From NCBI GenBank assembly GCA_027575765.1, contig JANBPT010000352.1, forward strand, positions 1 to 42,261: DNA of 42,261 nucleotides, given 5' to 3'. This document shows positions 30,101 to 39,685 of this stretch, piece after piece (positions within the stretch are counted from its first letter, which is position 1; the number at the start of each line of letters is the position of its first letter). This stretch comes from Tieghemiomyces parasiticus. Lineage: Eukaryota > Kickxellomycota > Dimargaritomycetes > Dimargaritales > Dimargaritaceae. Under the pieces are notes generated by a model. It made no database searches and was not told the origin of the DNA. It saw nothing but the letters and a program-made list of their open reading frames with translations. A program made the position numbers and the translations under genes.

Positions 30101-33100
30101 CGTCGCCATCGCCCGCGGGTCCATCGTACTCCCCGCCCCGCCACGCAGTTGCCACGATGCCCCGCCCTCGTTGGAACTCGTTATGTACTTGAGGGCGATA
30201 CTAAAGATCGCTAAGTGGTTTCCAGGCACGAGATTGGCCCGCAGCCTGGGCATACGGGCCAGAGCGGATAGGAACTCCAATATATACACGTCGAGCGACC
30301 CCGTGGTGATGGACTGGTTGAGGATGGAGAGGATACGCGGCAGTTCGCGCTTCATGTCATCCGAGACATCGTAGCACGCCAACTGTAGGGCGTGCATGCA
30401 CACCATAATAACCCGATCGTCCAGAATATGCTGCAGGCCGCGTCCGAAGCAAGCGATCAGCCGGGCGTAGTGCCATTTCCTCAACATGGGCCGGTACGCC
30501 AGAAAATGTGGGAGGAGACGGTAGGCGTAATAGTATACGGCCAGTTTGGCGGGCTCGGGGCTCTCGGGACGGGGTAGGGATAGCGTAGAGGTACTTCTTC
30601 CGGGTGCGGCCGCCGTCGCGGTCGTACCGGTGTCAGCAGGCCCCGTGGCGGTCCGGTACATGGTGGTTAGGTGGGGTCGGCTGGCCTCGAGGTGAGCGGC
30701 GATCGGAGGGCGACCGCTGCGGGACGCCGTGACCACATGGGTAGTCCAGGAGGCGCCATAGGTGCGCAGACGGGTGGTAGCCACCGCTTGAAGGTTGGCG
30801 TCCCGATCATAGCACGGCGCGGGCGCGGGATAATTCTGAACGAAGCGGAGCAGTTCGTCAATCAAACGACGGATGAGAGCCGGGTGGGCCCAAAACAAGG
30901 GCGGGTTCTGCAGCTGATCAGCCAGGCGACCCAGCAGAAGGCGGAGGACAGCGTAAGAGGGCTCACGGTGGAGAACGTGTAATATCAGGCGCAAGTAGCG
31001 GTCGACAGCCAGCCCCGCTTTAGGGTCATCGGATCCTTTGGACACCACAACGGGACTAGGCACGGCCGAGTTGAAGTCAAAATCCCGAGGCCCTGCCGCA
31101 GGGGTCGGCTGGCCCGGTCGGCGGCGGGTAGACGAGAACGGCGTAGAGGGCGGTGAGGTGACGAACGTAGAAGATGAGGAGGAGGAAGCATGAACGGCAG
31201 GGCTGCGGCCGCCACGGGTGCCCTCGGTGTTGGGATTGGGCGAACTCATGGGCGCAGGCGGCGCCAGCTCCCCGGGCAGCACCCCGTAAACGTCGTAGAC
31301 GGGCCGGTCGGCGGCACAGACGCGGAGGCTGGAGACAGTGGCGGTTTCACCGGGGCCATCCACTTCCTGGCCGTCACGTTCGGGGAAATGCAAAAAGACA
31401 CGGTACTCGTCGTCAGCACGGACGGCCAGGAGGACTTCCATCGCGGCGTAGCGGGCCTCAAGGCGGTAGCGGTCCTCCCGGCGCACCAGGCGGAGGAGGG
31501 TGGAGTAGAGCGTGGCGGTGCGGCGGGCGTTAGGGGTAGTCGTCAAGTACGTACGCAGGGCGTCGGCCAGACAGTAGACGGCAGCGTAGGCCCGCAGGGC
31601 CACGGGTGGCAAGGGTCGGAGGTCTTCAAGGGCATATGGATAAGTGAGCAGCTGAACCGGGTGGAGGGCCCGGCCCTGGGTAAAAAAATCGGCGGTCAAC
31701 GCATCCGGGAATCCGCCACCGCTGTCGTCCACAGCCGAAGGTGACGACCGCCGCGCTGGTCGGACAGTGCGTGGTGATATAGGGCTCAGACGCGGATGAC
31801 CCAGGCCAGCGACATCGATGTGACGGGCGCCCAGGCTAGGGCCGGCTCGTAAGATCTGAGAGGACACACGCCGGACGGCATCGGCGCGACGTCCAGGTCG
31901 GTGACGGAGGGTGGCATTGCGACCCCGGTGGGCTTGGAATCCGTCGGCCGAGGAGCCCTGGGAAAGGCGTCGCTGGCCCGCTGAAGGGTGGCGATGGTGG
32001 TGTACATGTGGGAGGGTGCCACCACCGGATTCGTCGCCGTCTGTGCCGCGGGTCCGGATTCCAGGCTGGCGGGCCAGGGCCTTGAATAGACTAACTAGCC
32101 GATGGAAACAGCTGCGAGGAATGTCGGCCGTGCCTAGGAGATCACGCGCTAAGTCGATTAGAGTGAGTAGGACCCCCGGGTTGGTCTCGCGCGGGGCGTA
32201 AAGGGCGAGTGCGGGGACAACGGTAGTACAGAGATCCGGCAGAGCCAGGTCCTTGGCGAGACCGCAGGTGGTGTGCAAGAGGCTGGCCAGCCGGTGGCGC
32301 ACCAGGTCCGGGCGGGTGTATGGCACGACCTTGGCCAGGAATTGTCCCAGGTCTACCACGGCGCCGGCAGACGTGGGATCTGAACCAAAGACCGGGGATG
32401 GCCGTGGTGCGAGGGTATCGGGCGAGGTGGCGGTGCTACCGACCGAGGAGACCCACGCCGTCCCGAGTATCACATCCTGAAGACGAACTAACCACGCCGG
32501 ATGGGTCGGAAAGAACTGGCCCTCACGCTCATAGTGGCGGACGATATGCAGTAGGATCTCATCGGGTACGTAGCAGGTACGACAGACGCGGCCCAGGACA
32601 GCGGCAAAGGGGCCGCAGGGGAAGTACTGCGGGAGGCGGTGGGCTATCTCCATGAGGTATAGAACCACGAGGTGGAAGAGATCATTGGTAAGATAATTGA
32701 GGTCATCGACGTGGTCATCGGGGAACAGGCCACCGGGTACCAGGGGGATCGCTGGGCTGACAGGCCGACAGAGTGGTGTGAATACTACTGGTGGCCGCGG
32801 GACGTTGCCGGACCGGCGGGCCGCGTCAGTGCTAGCTGGTGGGGTGGGGGGCGTGGCGGGACGAAACAGCGGACGGAGTTCTGTGGCAGTGGGGTCAAGG
32901 CGAAACCCCGGGGCGCGGGCCAGGCTATAGGCCCGTGGGGCACTCCAGCACGCAGCGTAACGGTCGAGGATCTGCAAGACTGCCTCCCACTCGACGGTGG
33001 TGATGCGGTAGACAAAATCCTCAACCCCAACGGGGTCCATGACAATCTGGACGCAAGCTTCGACAAAGTGGTGGGCGTGACTGAGCACGTCGTTGACCAC

Positions 33101-34618
33101 CAGCGGGTGTGGGGCCGTGTCGGCACGAAGGAGGTCAGCGGCGTGGCGGAGGAGCGGGGCGTAATATGGGGCGGCGCGGGCCGGTTCCGGGTCGCACCAC
33201 ACCCAGCGGTAGAGAAGATGGAGCGCGCCATGGGCTAGTCGGGGGTCCGGCGCGGTGGGTCGGTCGGCCTGATCCCGCAGGAGATTGGATAGCTCATGTA
33301 CCCCGATGAAATAGTAGTGAGTCTTGGCCAGCGGGTCCAGCACGTCCCGCGTCAGCTGGCGCTCGTTGTCTGGGTTGGTCAAGTTCACTAGGTGGCACAG
33401 CAGGCGGAAAAATGTGGCCTGGCCAGCCTTTGGGACCTGCCCGTACACCAAAATGGCGCGCAGAATCTGAACGACGGCAGCCACGTGGCCAGGCCGCCAG
33501 GCGTCCGTGACGTGGCGATCAAAATAATCGAGCAGCTGGATCAGCTGATCCTCGTGGAGGAGGGCAAAGTTGGCCATGAGCGCGTCGGCGATGTAGCCAA
33601 GCACGCTAATGATGACCTCGTCAGCTTCCACCAGGTCCTCAGACACGGCTGGGTCGACGGGCTTTGGGGCCGGGGATCCGGGCAGAACCGCGGCGCTGTC
33701 GGCGGGTGTGGTGATGGCGGACGGGGCGACGGTGGACCCTCCGGAGAAGATGCTGGATAGGGTGGCGGTGATGAACGAAGAGGTGGACTGGGCGGCGGGC
33801 GGCGGCCGGCCAGGCGACACTTGGGCTGACGATGTGGCGGAGGTTGACAGTGGGACCGGGTCGGCGGGGGCCACTGCGACGCTAGTGGGGATGAGGCGAT
33901 AGTGGGTGGGGATCTGACGACTACCGGTGGCGATGGACTGGTACCGGTCCTTGCACTGCACAGCGCAGTCCATCCACCAAGTTAGGAAGGGCAACAGGTT
34001 GTGCTCGCAAGCGTACAAGTCTTTACCGTCGCGAGTTAGCTGACGTAGGCAGCGGATAACCAGGGGGAAGTCATCCCAGTTATGGCAGCGGCTGAGCACC
34101 CCGTAAAACACCGTGCGCAGAATGCCGAGCCGGTTGTACTGGCTGCGGATCAGGTCGCTCATGAAGCTCAGGGCCAGGTGGCGGTCCTGCACGTTTTGGC
34201 GGGCGTATAGCAGGTCCTCGACAGCTAGCCACATGGCTTCGATGTGCTCCACGGGTTGGTACTTGATGAACTGGCGTAGGGCCCCAATGTTAGCCCGGCG
34301 GTCGCTTGAATTCACGGTATTGTCGATGGCCCGCGCGATCTGACGCCCGTCAAGCGGGGTGGCATGCAGGTTGATGTTGGAAAACTGGGCCGAGAGCTGC
34401 AGGTTGGAAATGTCCCGGGCCCCCGACTTGGGTTGTAGAAAGTCACGGAGAGAGGCGAAGAAGCGGGACTGACGGCGGCGGCTGGTCCCGCCCGCAGGAG
34501 GGCCGGCAGACTCGGGTGGCGGCCGTGGGTGACTGGCGGCGCTGTTCTGCCGGGACAGCGGGTGCCGCTGCGGGGTCCCGTCGGCGCGCGGGGATCGTGG
34601 GGAGGTTGGCTCGCCCAT
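27164..34618 (-). CDS. TSC2: Tuberin (TSC2) homologue, Rap-GAP domain protein
   Basis: Tuberin, with hamartin (TSC1), is the GTPase-activating protein for Rheb and so restrains TORC1 and amino-acid uptake. The uninterrupted frame from the first ATG (34618-34616) gives 2484 residues. The frame is open about 48 codons further up, but without an ATG. Residues about 75-220 match the tuberin N-terminal HEAT-like region (for example RQFIKYQPVEHIEAMWLAVE, then SRCHNWDDFPLVIRCLRQLT). The Rap-GAP domain spans about 2050-2220 (DFHKIGVIYVGPGQ, TDGEFAVYWKEDITQVVFHV, KKRHVGNEHVRIVYNES). The Asn in HVGN, residue 2184, corresponds to the catalytic 'Asn thumb' N1643 of human TSC2 and is kept. After the GAP domain comes a tuberin-type helix (VRQVAMHANVFTQVFLQSG). 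Long Ser/Pro/Thr/Gly-rich and Gln-rich insertions separate the folded parts. The length clearly exceeds human (about 1807) and S. pombe (about 1339) tuberin. Confidence 0.92.
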   Translation of the reverse strand: MGEPTSPRSPRADGTPQRHPLSRQNSAASHPRPPPESAGPPAGGTSRRRQSRFFASLRDFLQPKSGARDISNLQLSAQFSNINLHATPLDGRQIARAIDNTVNSSDRRANIGALRQFIKYQPVEHIEAMWLAVEDLLYARQNVQDRHLALSFMSDLIRSQYNRLGILRTVFYGVLSRCHNWDDFPLVIRCLRQLTRDGKDLYACEHNLLPFLTWWMDCAVQCKDRYQSIATGSRQIPTHYRLIPTSVAVAPADPVPLSTSATSSAQVSPGRPPPAAQSTSSFITATLSSIFSGGSTVAPSAITTPADSAAVLPGSPAPKPVDPAVSEDLVEADEVIISVLGYIADALMANFALLHEDQLIQLLDYFDRHVTDAWRPGHVAAVVQILRAILVYGQVPKAGQATFFRLLCHLVNLTNPDNERQLTRDVLDPLAKTHYYFIGVHELSNLLRDQADRPTAPDPRLAHGALHLLYRWVWCDPEPARAAPYYAPLLRHAADLLRADTAPHPLVVNDVLSHAHHFVEACVQIVMDPVGVEDFVYRITTVEWEAVLQILDRYAACWSAPRAYSLARAPGFRLDPTATELRPLFRPATPPTPPASTDAARRSGNVPRPPVVFTPLCRPVSPAIPLVPGGLFPDDHVDDLNYLTNDLFHLVVLYLMEIAHRLPQYFPCGPFAAVLGRVCRTCYVPDEILLHIVRHYEREGQFFPTHPAWLVRLQDVILGTAWVSSVGSTATSPDTLAPRPSPVFGSDPTSAGAVVDLGQFLAKVVPYTRPDLVRHRLASLLHTTCGLAKDLALPDLCTTVVPALALYAPRETNPGVLLTLIDLARDLLGTADIPRSCFHRLVSLFKALARQPGIRTRGTDGDESGGGTLPHVHHHRHPSAGQRRLSQGSSADGFQAHRGRNATLRHRPGRRADAVRRVSSQILRAGPSLGARHIDVAGLGHPRLSPISPRTVRPARRSSPSAVDDSGGGFPDALTADFFTQGRALHPVQLLTYPYALEDLRPLPPVALRAYAAVYCLADALRTYLTTTPNARRTATLYSTLLRLVRREDRYRLEARYAAMEVLLAVRADDEYRVFLHFPERDGQEVDGPGETATVSSLRVCAADRPVYDVYGVLPGELAPPAPMSSPNPNTEGTRGGRSPAVHASSSSSSTFVTSPPSTPFSSTRRRPGQPTPAAGPRDFDFNSAVPSPVVVSKGSDDPKAGLAVDRYLRLILHVLHREPSYAVLRLLLGRLADQLQNPPLFWAHPALIRRLIDELLRFVQNYPAPAPCYDRDANLQAVATTRLRTYGASWTTHVVTASRSGRPPIAAHLEASRPHLTTMYRTATGPADTGTTATAAAPGRSTSTLSLPRPESPEPAKLAVYYYAYRLLPHFLAYRPMLRKWHYARLIACFGRGLQHILDDRVIMVCMHALQLACYDVSDDMKRELPRILSILNQSITTGSLDVYILEFLSALARMPRLRANLVPGNHLAIFSIALKYITSSNEGGASWQLRGGAGSTMDPRAMATNAPPPTSTAPAPSLHHPASTTSASASSTTAAAAANPADGATDRRPTVRTRPSPAQHALSQYVLTLAYQVIDVWFMATRLRDRPQYVQTIVRGLVGANSHPTRLDEATEMCLDMLFRYAYSNVALKPTESREVINLLLMGPQFLVERAAQVDLDLAAELRRDPELFKQGGTTGEDGEDKAPERRGPAPASSLTRLVLSTPAADYSNVRTWVQGNGIITLVASKFTPWVHVTIRRPSGVAALVVHLNNELKDFLEEEPPSDVAGGADGQSSLHALSPQTDVASLLLAHWNMKSDDVSRYLQSMVHLAADSAPESVDPNSAPVSPDLRSLAIGDDDTLAPLEGTSGAPQQTLVPPTASSRRRGYSTSQADRGPLVATRHHRSGSAGGSHLLPSEDPLNAGLYRSKSDPQQPGPGRRRRSTLSEILNRPVHLSSLPEVPDALHEIINHHNPHYVPPATHPQHPLHQLQQATGATSRDFHQSRSGAGSVTGGSSGGGATPTGATRPLSPTNNLPTTLGHLLPGKPAASITAPEQQLHDPRFLFGQLSSYPEISRIQPLTPVPDTEDFARYLRNLDYVAVIDFHKIGVIYVGPGQTDEAEILRNTSCPARFWQLLGRLGTLFALRGCKDIYTGGLDTSEYETDGEFAVYWKEDITQVVFHVTPLMPTNLERDPQCTLKKRHVGNEHVRIVYNESGAPYRFDTIPGEFNSVNIVIEPLPHRRVDPPGKSRTTSGTTAPPKPEATLNPTSSTAAATPADAVVADNQSCSSGRSSTCSSTSLSTSEADEGADDGGDPTGGNVTAGSDKMDLRPQYRVYLQRRPDMPEFSPITEPKILTEEGVAPFVRQVAMHANVFTQVFLQSGVMNGTEYVSNWRERLRQIRTIKERALASHASSSTSATSGGGANEDGLGSAGQSVAASPRTPNDRRGDLSLQQQQNQQQPPHYPASATAMGSAGAEGTGDGGSGGGPTGLLPAERALDFTRYLR

Positions 34619-36410
34619 GGGATGCTGAAGGTAACGTAAGTTAAGCGGAGGAACGGGGATGGGTAAGGTATAACGAAGGGCGCTCAAGGACAGAGAGTGG
34701 TGCCTCGGAGGTTCACCACGGTCGTCGGTCGAATGGGACCTGGCGGGGCGCGACGGAGTCAAGAGCAGCGGGGAAATGGGTAAGCGGATAGGTCGAAGTG
34801 CAAGGCCGGACCGGAATATGAAGCGACGAGGTTATGAAAGGAAGGGCGTTTGGGGGCTAGGCTAGAGCGGCGCGGTTCCGGAATAAGGAATGCGAAGTTA
34901 AGGTGGGTGGGGGTGGTGATCCGGCGGAGTTGACTGTAAGGTGACAAGGGCGTGCGAATTGAGCTCAGGTGAGGAAGTGACTAGAGAGACTCAGTACAGG
35001 GCTGGTGGGCTAGAAGGTGCAGGGGCCGGTGACACAGCTGCGGGTAAAAGGCCGAGGGAGAAGTAGGGCCGATGGTAACTAGGAGGGAGGCAGAGCGTCC
35101 CGCCTGGCACGGTGCAGTGATGCGACCGCGGTATTTGAAACTTCGTGCGACACACGCCCAGCAGCGCCGTGAGCTAGACGAATTATTCCCCTCCCCCTGT
35201 GAAAAGGGCGGCGGGCGCAGTAAGAGAGGGTGAGTCAATGGGGTCGGGTGCGGGCGGGGTGGGTTAGGATATGACGGAGGACGCGTACGAGGGAGACAAG
35301 TGGGTATGAAGAGAAAGGGAGGAGGGGAGAAGAGGAACAAAGGTTATAACTGTCGGGTGGGCCCGTCACGCCCGTCAAGCCAGCGTTGCGAGTGCCGGGG
35401 GAGGGGGCAGCGGGGTTCGATAGGCCGAAGGGAGCCGCATTGTATGGCCTGTCTCTATGCAGTCGCCGAGCGGAGAGGTCACTGGCAGAACTAGGGGCTA
35501 TCGGGGAAAGGGAGGAGATATGGGTCTGCCCCGTTCGAGAGCATATAATGAGAGCCTCGGGCCACAGCCTTTCATAGCGAAACCTCCGGATGTACTATGT
35601 AGTATCGTATGGTTAATTGGCCCAGGCGATGGTATCCGCACTTCCCTAACCCTATCGTCCGGCCCCGCCGTGTATGCCCCCGGGTTCTTCGGAGGTAGCA
35701 GATCAGACTAACATACAGGAGGCGTATGCAAGGAAAATGAGCCGATACCTTAAAGGCGAGAGGACAGGGCGCTGGGTACGTGTTTCGCGGCTCTCCTAGT
35801 CGCACTGTACGTTGCGACGACTGGTCAGACTACATCGCATAGACACCCACCGCCATGTACCGCCGGAAACCCTTGGTGCCATCAGAACGAACCCATCCAT
35901 AGCAGGCTACCTGCCTGGGCCCATAGCCCGACTAACCCTTAACCTCCGCCGTTTGCCCGGAGACGACTAATGATAAATGCTGAAAATGAGGAATGCGAGG
36001 GTTTGTGGCCTGCATACAATCTAGTGGCATAGCAGTGGAGGGGGGTGGAAGAGAGGGCGGACACTTCTCGATGATGGATTACCACCCAATGCAGGGGGCA
36101 GGGGGAGGAGGAGGGAAGTACTCTAGCGAGAGGCCGCATCATAATCGAAGCCCATCCCCGGTCTCCCACGCAACAGTGTTCTCGAATAGTCCCTACTTTA
36201 ATCGCAATGTTATCAGCTTCCCCGAAATGGAATTATCGGAGCGCCTTCAAGATTGAAATGGCTTGACAGGAGTAAATGTGAATAGTTGTTGGCAAAGGCT
36301 TGTGCACACGGTGGCCGGTAAGCATAATGGGTAAAGGTGCTGATGTATCATACAATGGAAGAAAGGGAGTGGCCAGGGGCACACACGGCTTCGCTGCCGA
36401 CAGTAGGCGA
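34619..36410. other. TSC2 promoter side and SPF30 3' flank
   Basis: The first kilobase upstream of TSC2 is purine-rich on the plus strand (C/T-rich in the direction of TSC2), like the other promoters here. A plus-strand ORF of 87 residues starts at the ATG at 35993 (Gly-rich middle, no domain); I do not call it a gene. Nothing else is supported. Confidence 0.45.
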
Positions 36411-37306
36411 TCACGTCGGCCGCTTGTGACGGGTCCGATTCTCAGTCATGGGCTTACCGCTGCCCACCACGCCGACTTTTCCCTTGACGGTATCAGGAGA
36501 GGCGAAAATGGATTTGGAATTGATTGCCCCGCCCCGGCCCTTCTTCTTGGAGCTCTTCCTGGCGAACTCCAGCCATGAGCTTTGCTTCTCGCGCGCAATC
36601 TGGGACACGGTAGGCCCCTTGGGCTTTCGTTTATTCACCCTGGCGCCCGCGCTATCCTGGTTGGCGTCGTCGCCAGGAACCTTGCTGGCGGGCCGTTTCC
36701 CGGTCGTGACGGTGCCGCCACTAGGGGCGGAAGCCTTAATGCTGGGTGGATCCGCCGGGGGTGTCTTGGCGGTAGAAGGGGATAAGCTGGACGGCTCCGT
36801 GTTTATCGTTGCGGTGGTGGAGGGCTCCTTCGCCACGACGGCAAGCGGGAGCAGTTCCTGGGGATGGACCGTCTCAATGTCGCCGAAGTCGGTGAATACC
36901 ACCGTCATGTTGGGCCCAAGGGTTTTTATCGTCGCATTGTAGTAGAGCCCATCGGTCTTCCACTGAGCCAGGACCGTGTCGCCGACCTTCCATTGAGCTG
37001 TCGTGGCGGTATCAGCGATCGGGCAAGGAAAAAAAAGGGGGGATAAGCGCAGGAATGAGTACGGCGTTGTTAGCCATCCGCCGGCCGCCATGCCGGGGCC
37101 TGGTCAAAGTACATTTCCACCTCCTCGTTTTACTTACGTTTGTTTTTGGCAGAGGTGGTGGGCTTGTTGAGGGACTCGGTGAGTTGGATGACGCGGGTCA
37201 AGTCGGCCTTAAGCTTGAGCCATTCCTCGTTAGTTGAGTCTTCCTTAAGTAGCAGCTCGATCTGCTTGAGCTGGTACTGGTAACTCTCCAACTCCTGGGC
37301 GCTCAT
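36411..37306 (-). CDS. SPF30: Tudor-domain splicing factor SPF30/SMNDC1, two exons
   Basis: SPF30 is needed to assemble the mature spliceosome (joining of the U4/U6.U5 tri-snRNP). Exons on the minus strand are 37306-37138 and 36997-36411, giving 251 residues (human 238). The 140-nt intron has donor GTAAGT, branch-like CTGAT and acceptor GACAG, and splits a codon in phase 1. Exon 1 encodes the N-terminal coiled segment (MSAQELESYQYQLKQIELLL). Exon 2 opens with the Tudor domain (about 57-115): QWKVGDTVLAQWKTDGLYYN, an aromatic-lined barrel that binds dimethyl-arginine on Sm proteins, ending VVFTDFGDIETVHPQELLPL. A Ser/Thr/Pro linker follows, then the C-terminal family signature SIFASPDTVKGKVGVVGSGKPMT with a basic stretch before it (KKKGRGG). 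Neighbouring NSRP1 is also a splicing protein, but I see no functional link in their position. Confidence 0.92.
36998..37137 (-). other. Intron of SPF30
   Basis: Donor GTAAGT at 37137, polypyrimidine tract at about 37023-37042, CTGAT branch-like site and CAG acceptor at 36998. Joining gives K-N-K-P-Q-W-K-V-G-D, matching the linker into the Tudor domain. Confidence 0.88.
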
Positions 37307-37794
37307 GGCGAGAAAACGATGCAGGTAAGTGTGAATATGGCCCTAGTCGGGATGGGCAGCTAAAAGAAGAAACGGTGACAACGACCAGCATAAACAAATG
37401 AAAGGATTGTTACAGGGCGATTTTGATCATTACATGAAGTTCAAGGGAATGGAAATGTTCGTGATTGGTGGTCGTGTCTGTCACTACGTCAGTGATCAGT
37501 AGGTAAGGTGGTTCGGCTGATTAAAAAAAAAATATACCCGGGCCAACTGCGCCTTCGGCCGCCTCTATGCGATTTGCGCTCGTCAGATATGGCAGTTGTA
37601 GCCGACTCCAGCATCAAGTATTGTAGGCAAAGGTTGGCGTTTTCAGTTTATTTACCACCATAGCAGCAAGTATATTTTGTTTTCACATAGTAAAGTCTAT
37701 ATAGTTAAACCCGAGAGGCTTAAGAAAAAAAACCACCGCCCCCCCCCTTTCGCCCACCATATCAATATCGGCTGAAGGTGCACCCAGGCTTTGT
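37307..37794. other. Intergenic, SPF30 promoter side
   Basis: This AT-rich spacer lies between two genes in the same direction. It has an A run near 37523-37531 and a 9-C run at 37739-37747 close to the stop of the next gene. No gene is supported. Confidence 0.6.
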
Positions 37795-38904
37795 TCACTC
37801 GTTTTTAACCTCTCGCCACTTTCCGTCAATGACCCGCGGAGCCGATTCTTTAAACAGTGGCACCTGATGGGTGCCTGCTGGAATATCCACCGTCATGGTA
37901 TCCTTGGTATCGAGGCAGGTCACTGTCAGGCCCTTGAGTACAAACTCACCCGTATCATCAATGCTGGCGGCGACGCGGGCCAGGGCCACGGCCTCATTGG
38001 GCCCGCACGTGTCGTTTGCAATATCGAAGTGGATATGAAGATCGAGGGTATGACGACTCACCTCGTCGTTAACCTGGGATAGGTGTTCGGTCACGTCGAC
38101 CTGTTCCGGGGTGTAGAACCGCAGGCGGTCGAAATTGTCGGTTTCCAGGATGGCCGCCAGGTGGTCCGAGTTTGGAAGGGCGGCGCGGATCGCGTCGACA
38201 GCCGATTCGTATACCTTGTCCTTGGTCGCCGCCGTCAAGTGCGGGTTGCGGAACCGACCTGCTAGGCTATCGGCCTCCATGGTCGACCGTAGTTCTTCCA
38301 ACAGCCGCATGAACGCCGAAGCCGGTGCGTGGTACAGATTCGGATTGGACGACCGGTGCGCGTGGCGCGCCGCCTCATCGCCGCTGGTACTGCCGCCGGG
38401 GCTCTTTCCCACCCCTAGGATACTTGAAATAGTCTGCCGCATATTGTTAACCAGGCGGAAGGCTCGGTACCCGTAGTAGGCCACAATCAGGCCCAGAAAG
38501 AGGCCCAGAGCGGGGACACTGTAGCTCAAACTGCCCAGTACTGTCGCACCACCCAGGGCAGCGGCCTTCCAACTACCGGGCAAGATCCGCCAGAGCGCCC
38601 AGAGTATGCTAAGGCTACTCCGACCTAACGAGAGGGCCCGACGGGACGGGACCGTGACGGCAACGGGGTTGGCCGGCCACACAAAGATCGGGGCGGAGCT
38701 GGTGGCTGGGAAGCGGTGGGGACGTGGGGTGGCGCCGGAAATCGCGCCCGTGGCCCGCCTGGACGTGACGAGGCTGTGGAGGGAAGAGGCCCGTGGGGTA
38801 ACGAGAACTGTCCGCACAACCCAGCGGGGGGCGATGCCAACCGTGCGGGTCGCGGCCGGAGCCCGAATGGACTTGGTACCGTTTCGGAGATGGGGACTGA
38901 TCAT
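37795..38904 (-). CDS. Putative mitochondrial membrane protein of unknown function
   Basis: A single exon encodes 369 residues starting at the ATG at 38904-38902. The first 100 or so residues are rich in Arg, Ala, Ser, Thr and Pro with almost no Asp or Glu, which indicates mitochondrial import. Residues about 105-150 contain one or two hydrophobic segments (WKAAALGGATVLGSLSY; VPALGLFLGLIVAYYGYRAF), so it is probably an inner-membrane protein. A linker (about 165-190) and a soluble C-terminal domain of about 170 residues follow. That domain has a helical part (FMRLLEELRSTMEADSLAGRF) and then a beta-rich part (TLDLHIHFDIAND, GEFVLKGLTVTCLDTKD). I do not recognise the family. The folded C-terminal domain and membrane anchor make it a real gene. 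Confidence 0.75.
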   Translation of the reverse strand: MISPHLRNGTKSIRAPAATRTVGIAPRWVVRTVLVTPRASSLHSLVTSRRATGAISGATPRPHRFPATSSAPIFVWPANPVAVTVPSRRALSLGRSSLSILWALWRILPGSWKAAALGGATVLGSLSYSVPALGLFLGLIVAYYGYRAFRLVNNMRQTISSILGVGKSPGGSTSGDEAARHAHRSSNPNLYHAPASAFMRLLEELRSTMEADSLAGRFRNPHLTAATKDKVYESAVDAIRAALPNSDHLAAILETDNFDRLRFYTPEQVDVTEHLSQVNDEVSRHTLDLHIHFDIANDTCGPNEAVALARVAASIDDTGEFVLKGLTVTCLDTKDTMTVDIPAGTHQVPLFKESAPRVIDGKWREVKNE

Positions 38905-39685
38905 GGCCAAGGTGTAAGGGGCTAGTATGATGGGAGGTCAAGAGAATGCAAGGGATGGCGAACGGGTCAAAGTTGGTAGAGGAGGTAGGTAGGCAGGTGA
39001 CGTGTTCAATGAGACCGAGTCGGTCCAGTGGGTCTTAGGTGGTAAAGCCCACGTTCACTACTGGAACATGGTGTAGGAAGGTCCGCCGGTACGTCACGGA
39101 CCAGCGAACGGGCAAATCTGACGTCAGCAGAATCGAAAATTGGCCACTCCTAACGCGCTGTACAACAGACCCCCGTCGTTGCCGCCAAATGTACACAGGC
39201 GGGTAGGTGTCCCATAGCGGAGGTGGCGGTGACAAGGGTGAGGAAGCTGTACCGTTGTGGTGAGCATGCTACAAGTCCAATCAAACAGTGTTGGTGCTTT
39301 CTGTAGCCAAATTTCCACCCTATCGAGCCTTGGTGCACCATTGAGATGGCGCAGCGCACGCTCCATATGCTCCCTAGTTGATGCCTATTCAGAGAAAGGG
39401 CCGTGATCACTACAAGAACAATGGGGGACACACTGTTGTCAGTTAGTAGTTTAAAAGTCACTAGGTAAGGTGTCGGAGGAAGTGGGCGTCTTTACTTCGG
39501 ACTAGCTTGGCAGCGGCGATATGGTCAACTACGGACGGTTATCCCCTGGTTTCTAACGAGGGGGGATGCTAGATATGCTCTTTGATAGGCCAAACTGACT
39601 AATGTAATTAATTGACGCTTTATTAGTAACGTGTAAACGGGGTGTTCTCTCCCCCCCCCCTTTCTTGCCAAGGGATGAAGTCCAC
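38905..39685. other. Intergenic stretch
   Basis: No firm gene. A minus-strand ORF of 80 residues from the ATG at 39366 (to 39124) overlaps other open frames in the same strand and shows no domain. A 10-C run is at 39651-39660. Confidence 0.4.

Noticed and set aside
34619..34762. 48-residue extension of TSC2
   Set aside because: The codon at 34762 is TTG; the first in-frame ATG is at 34618.
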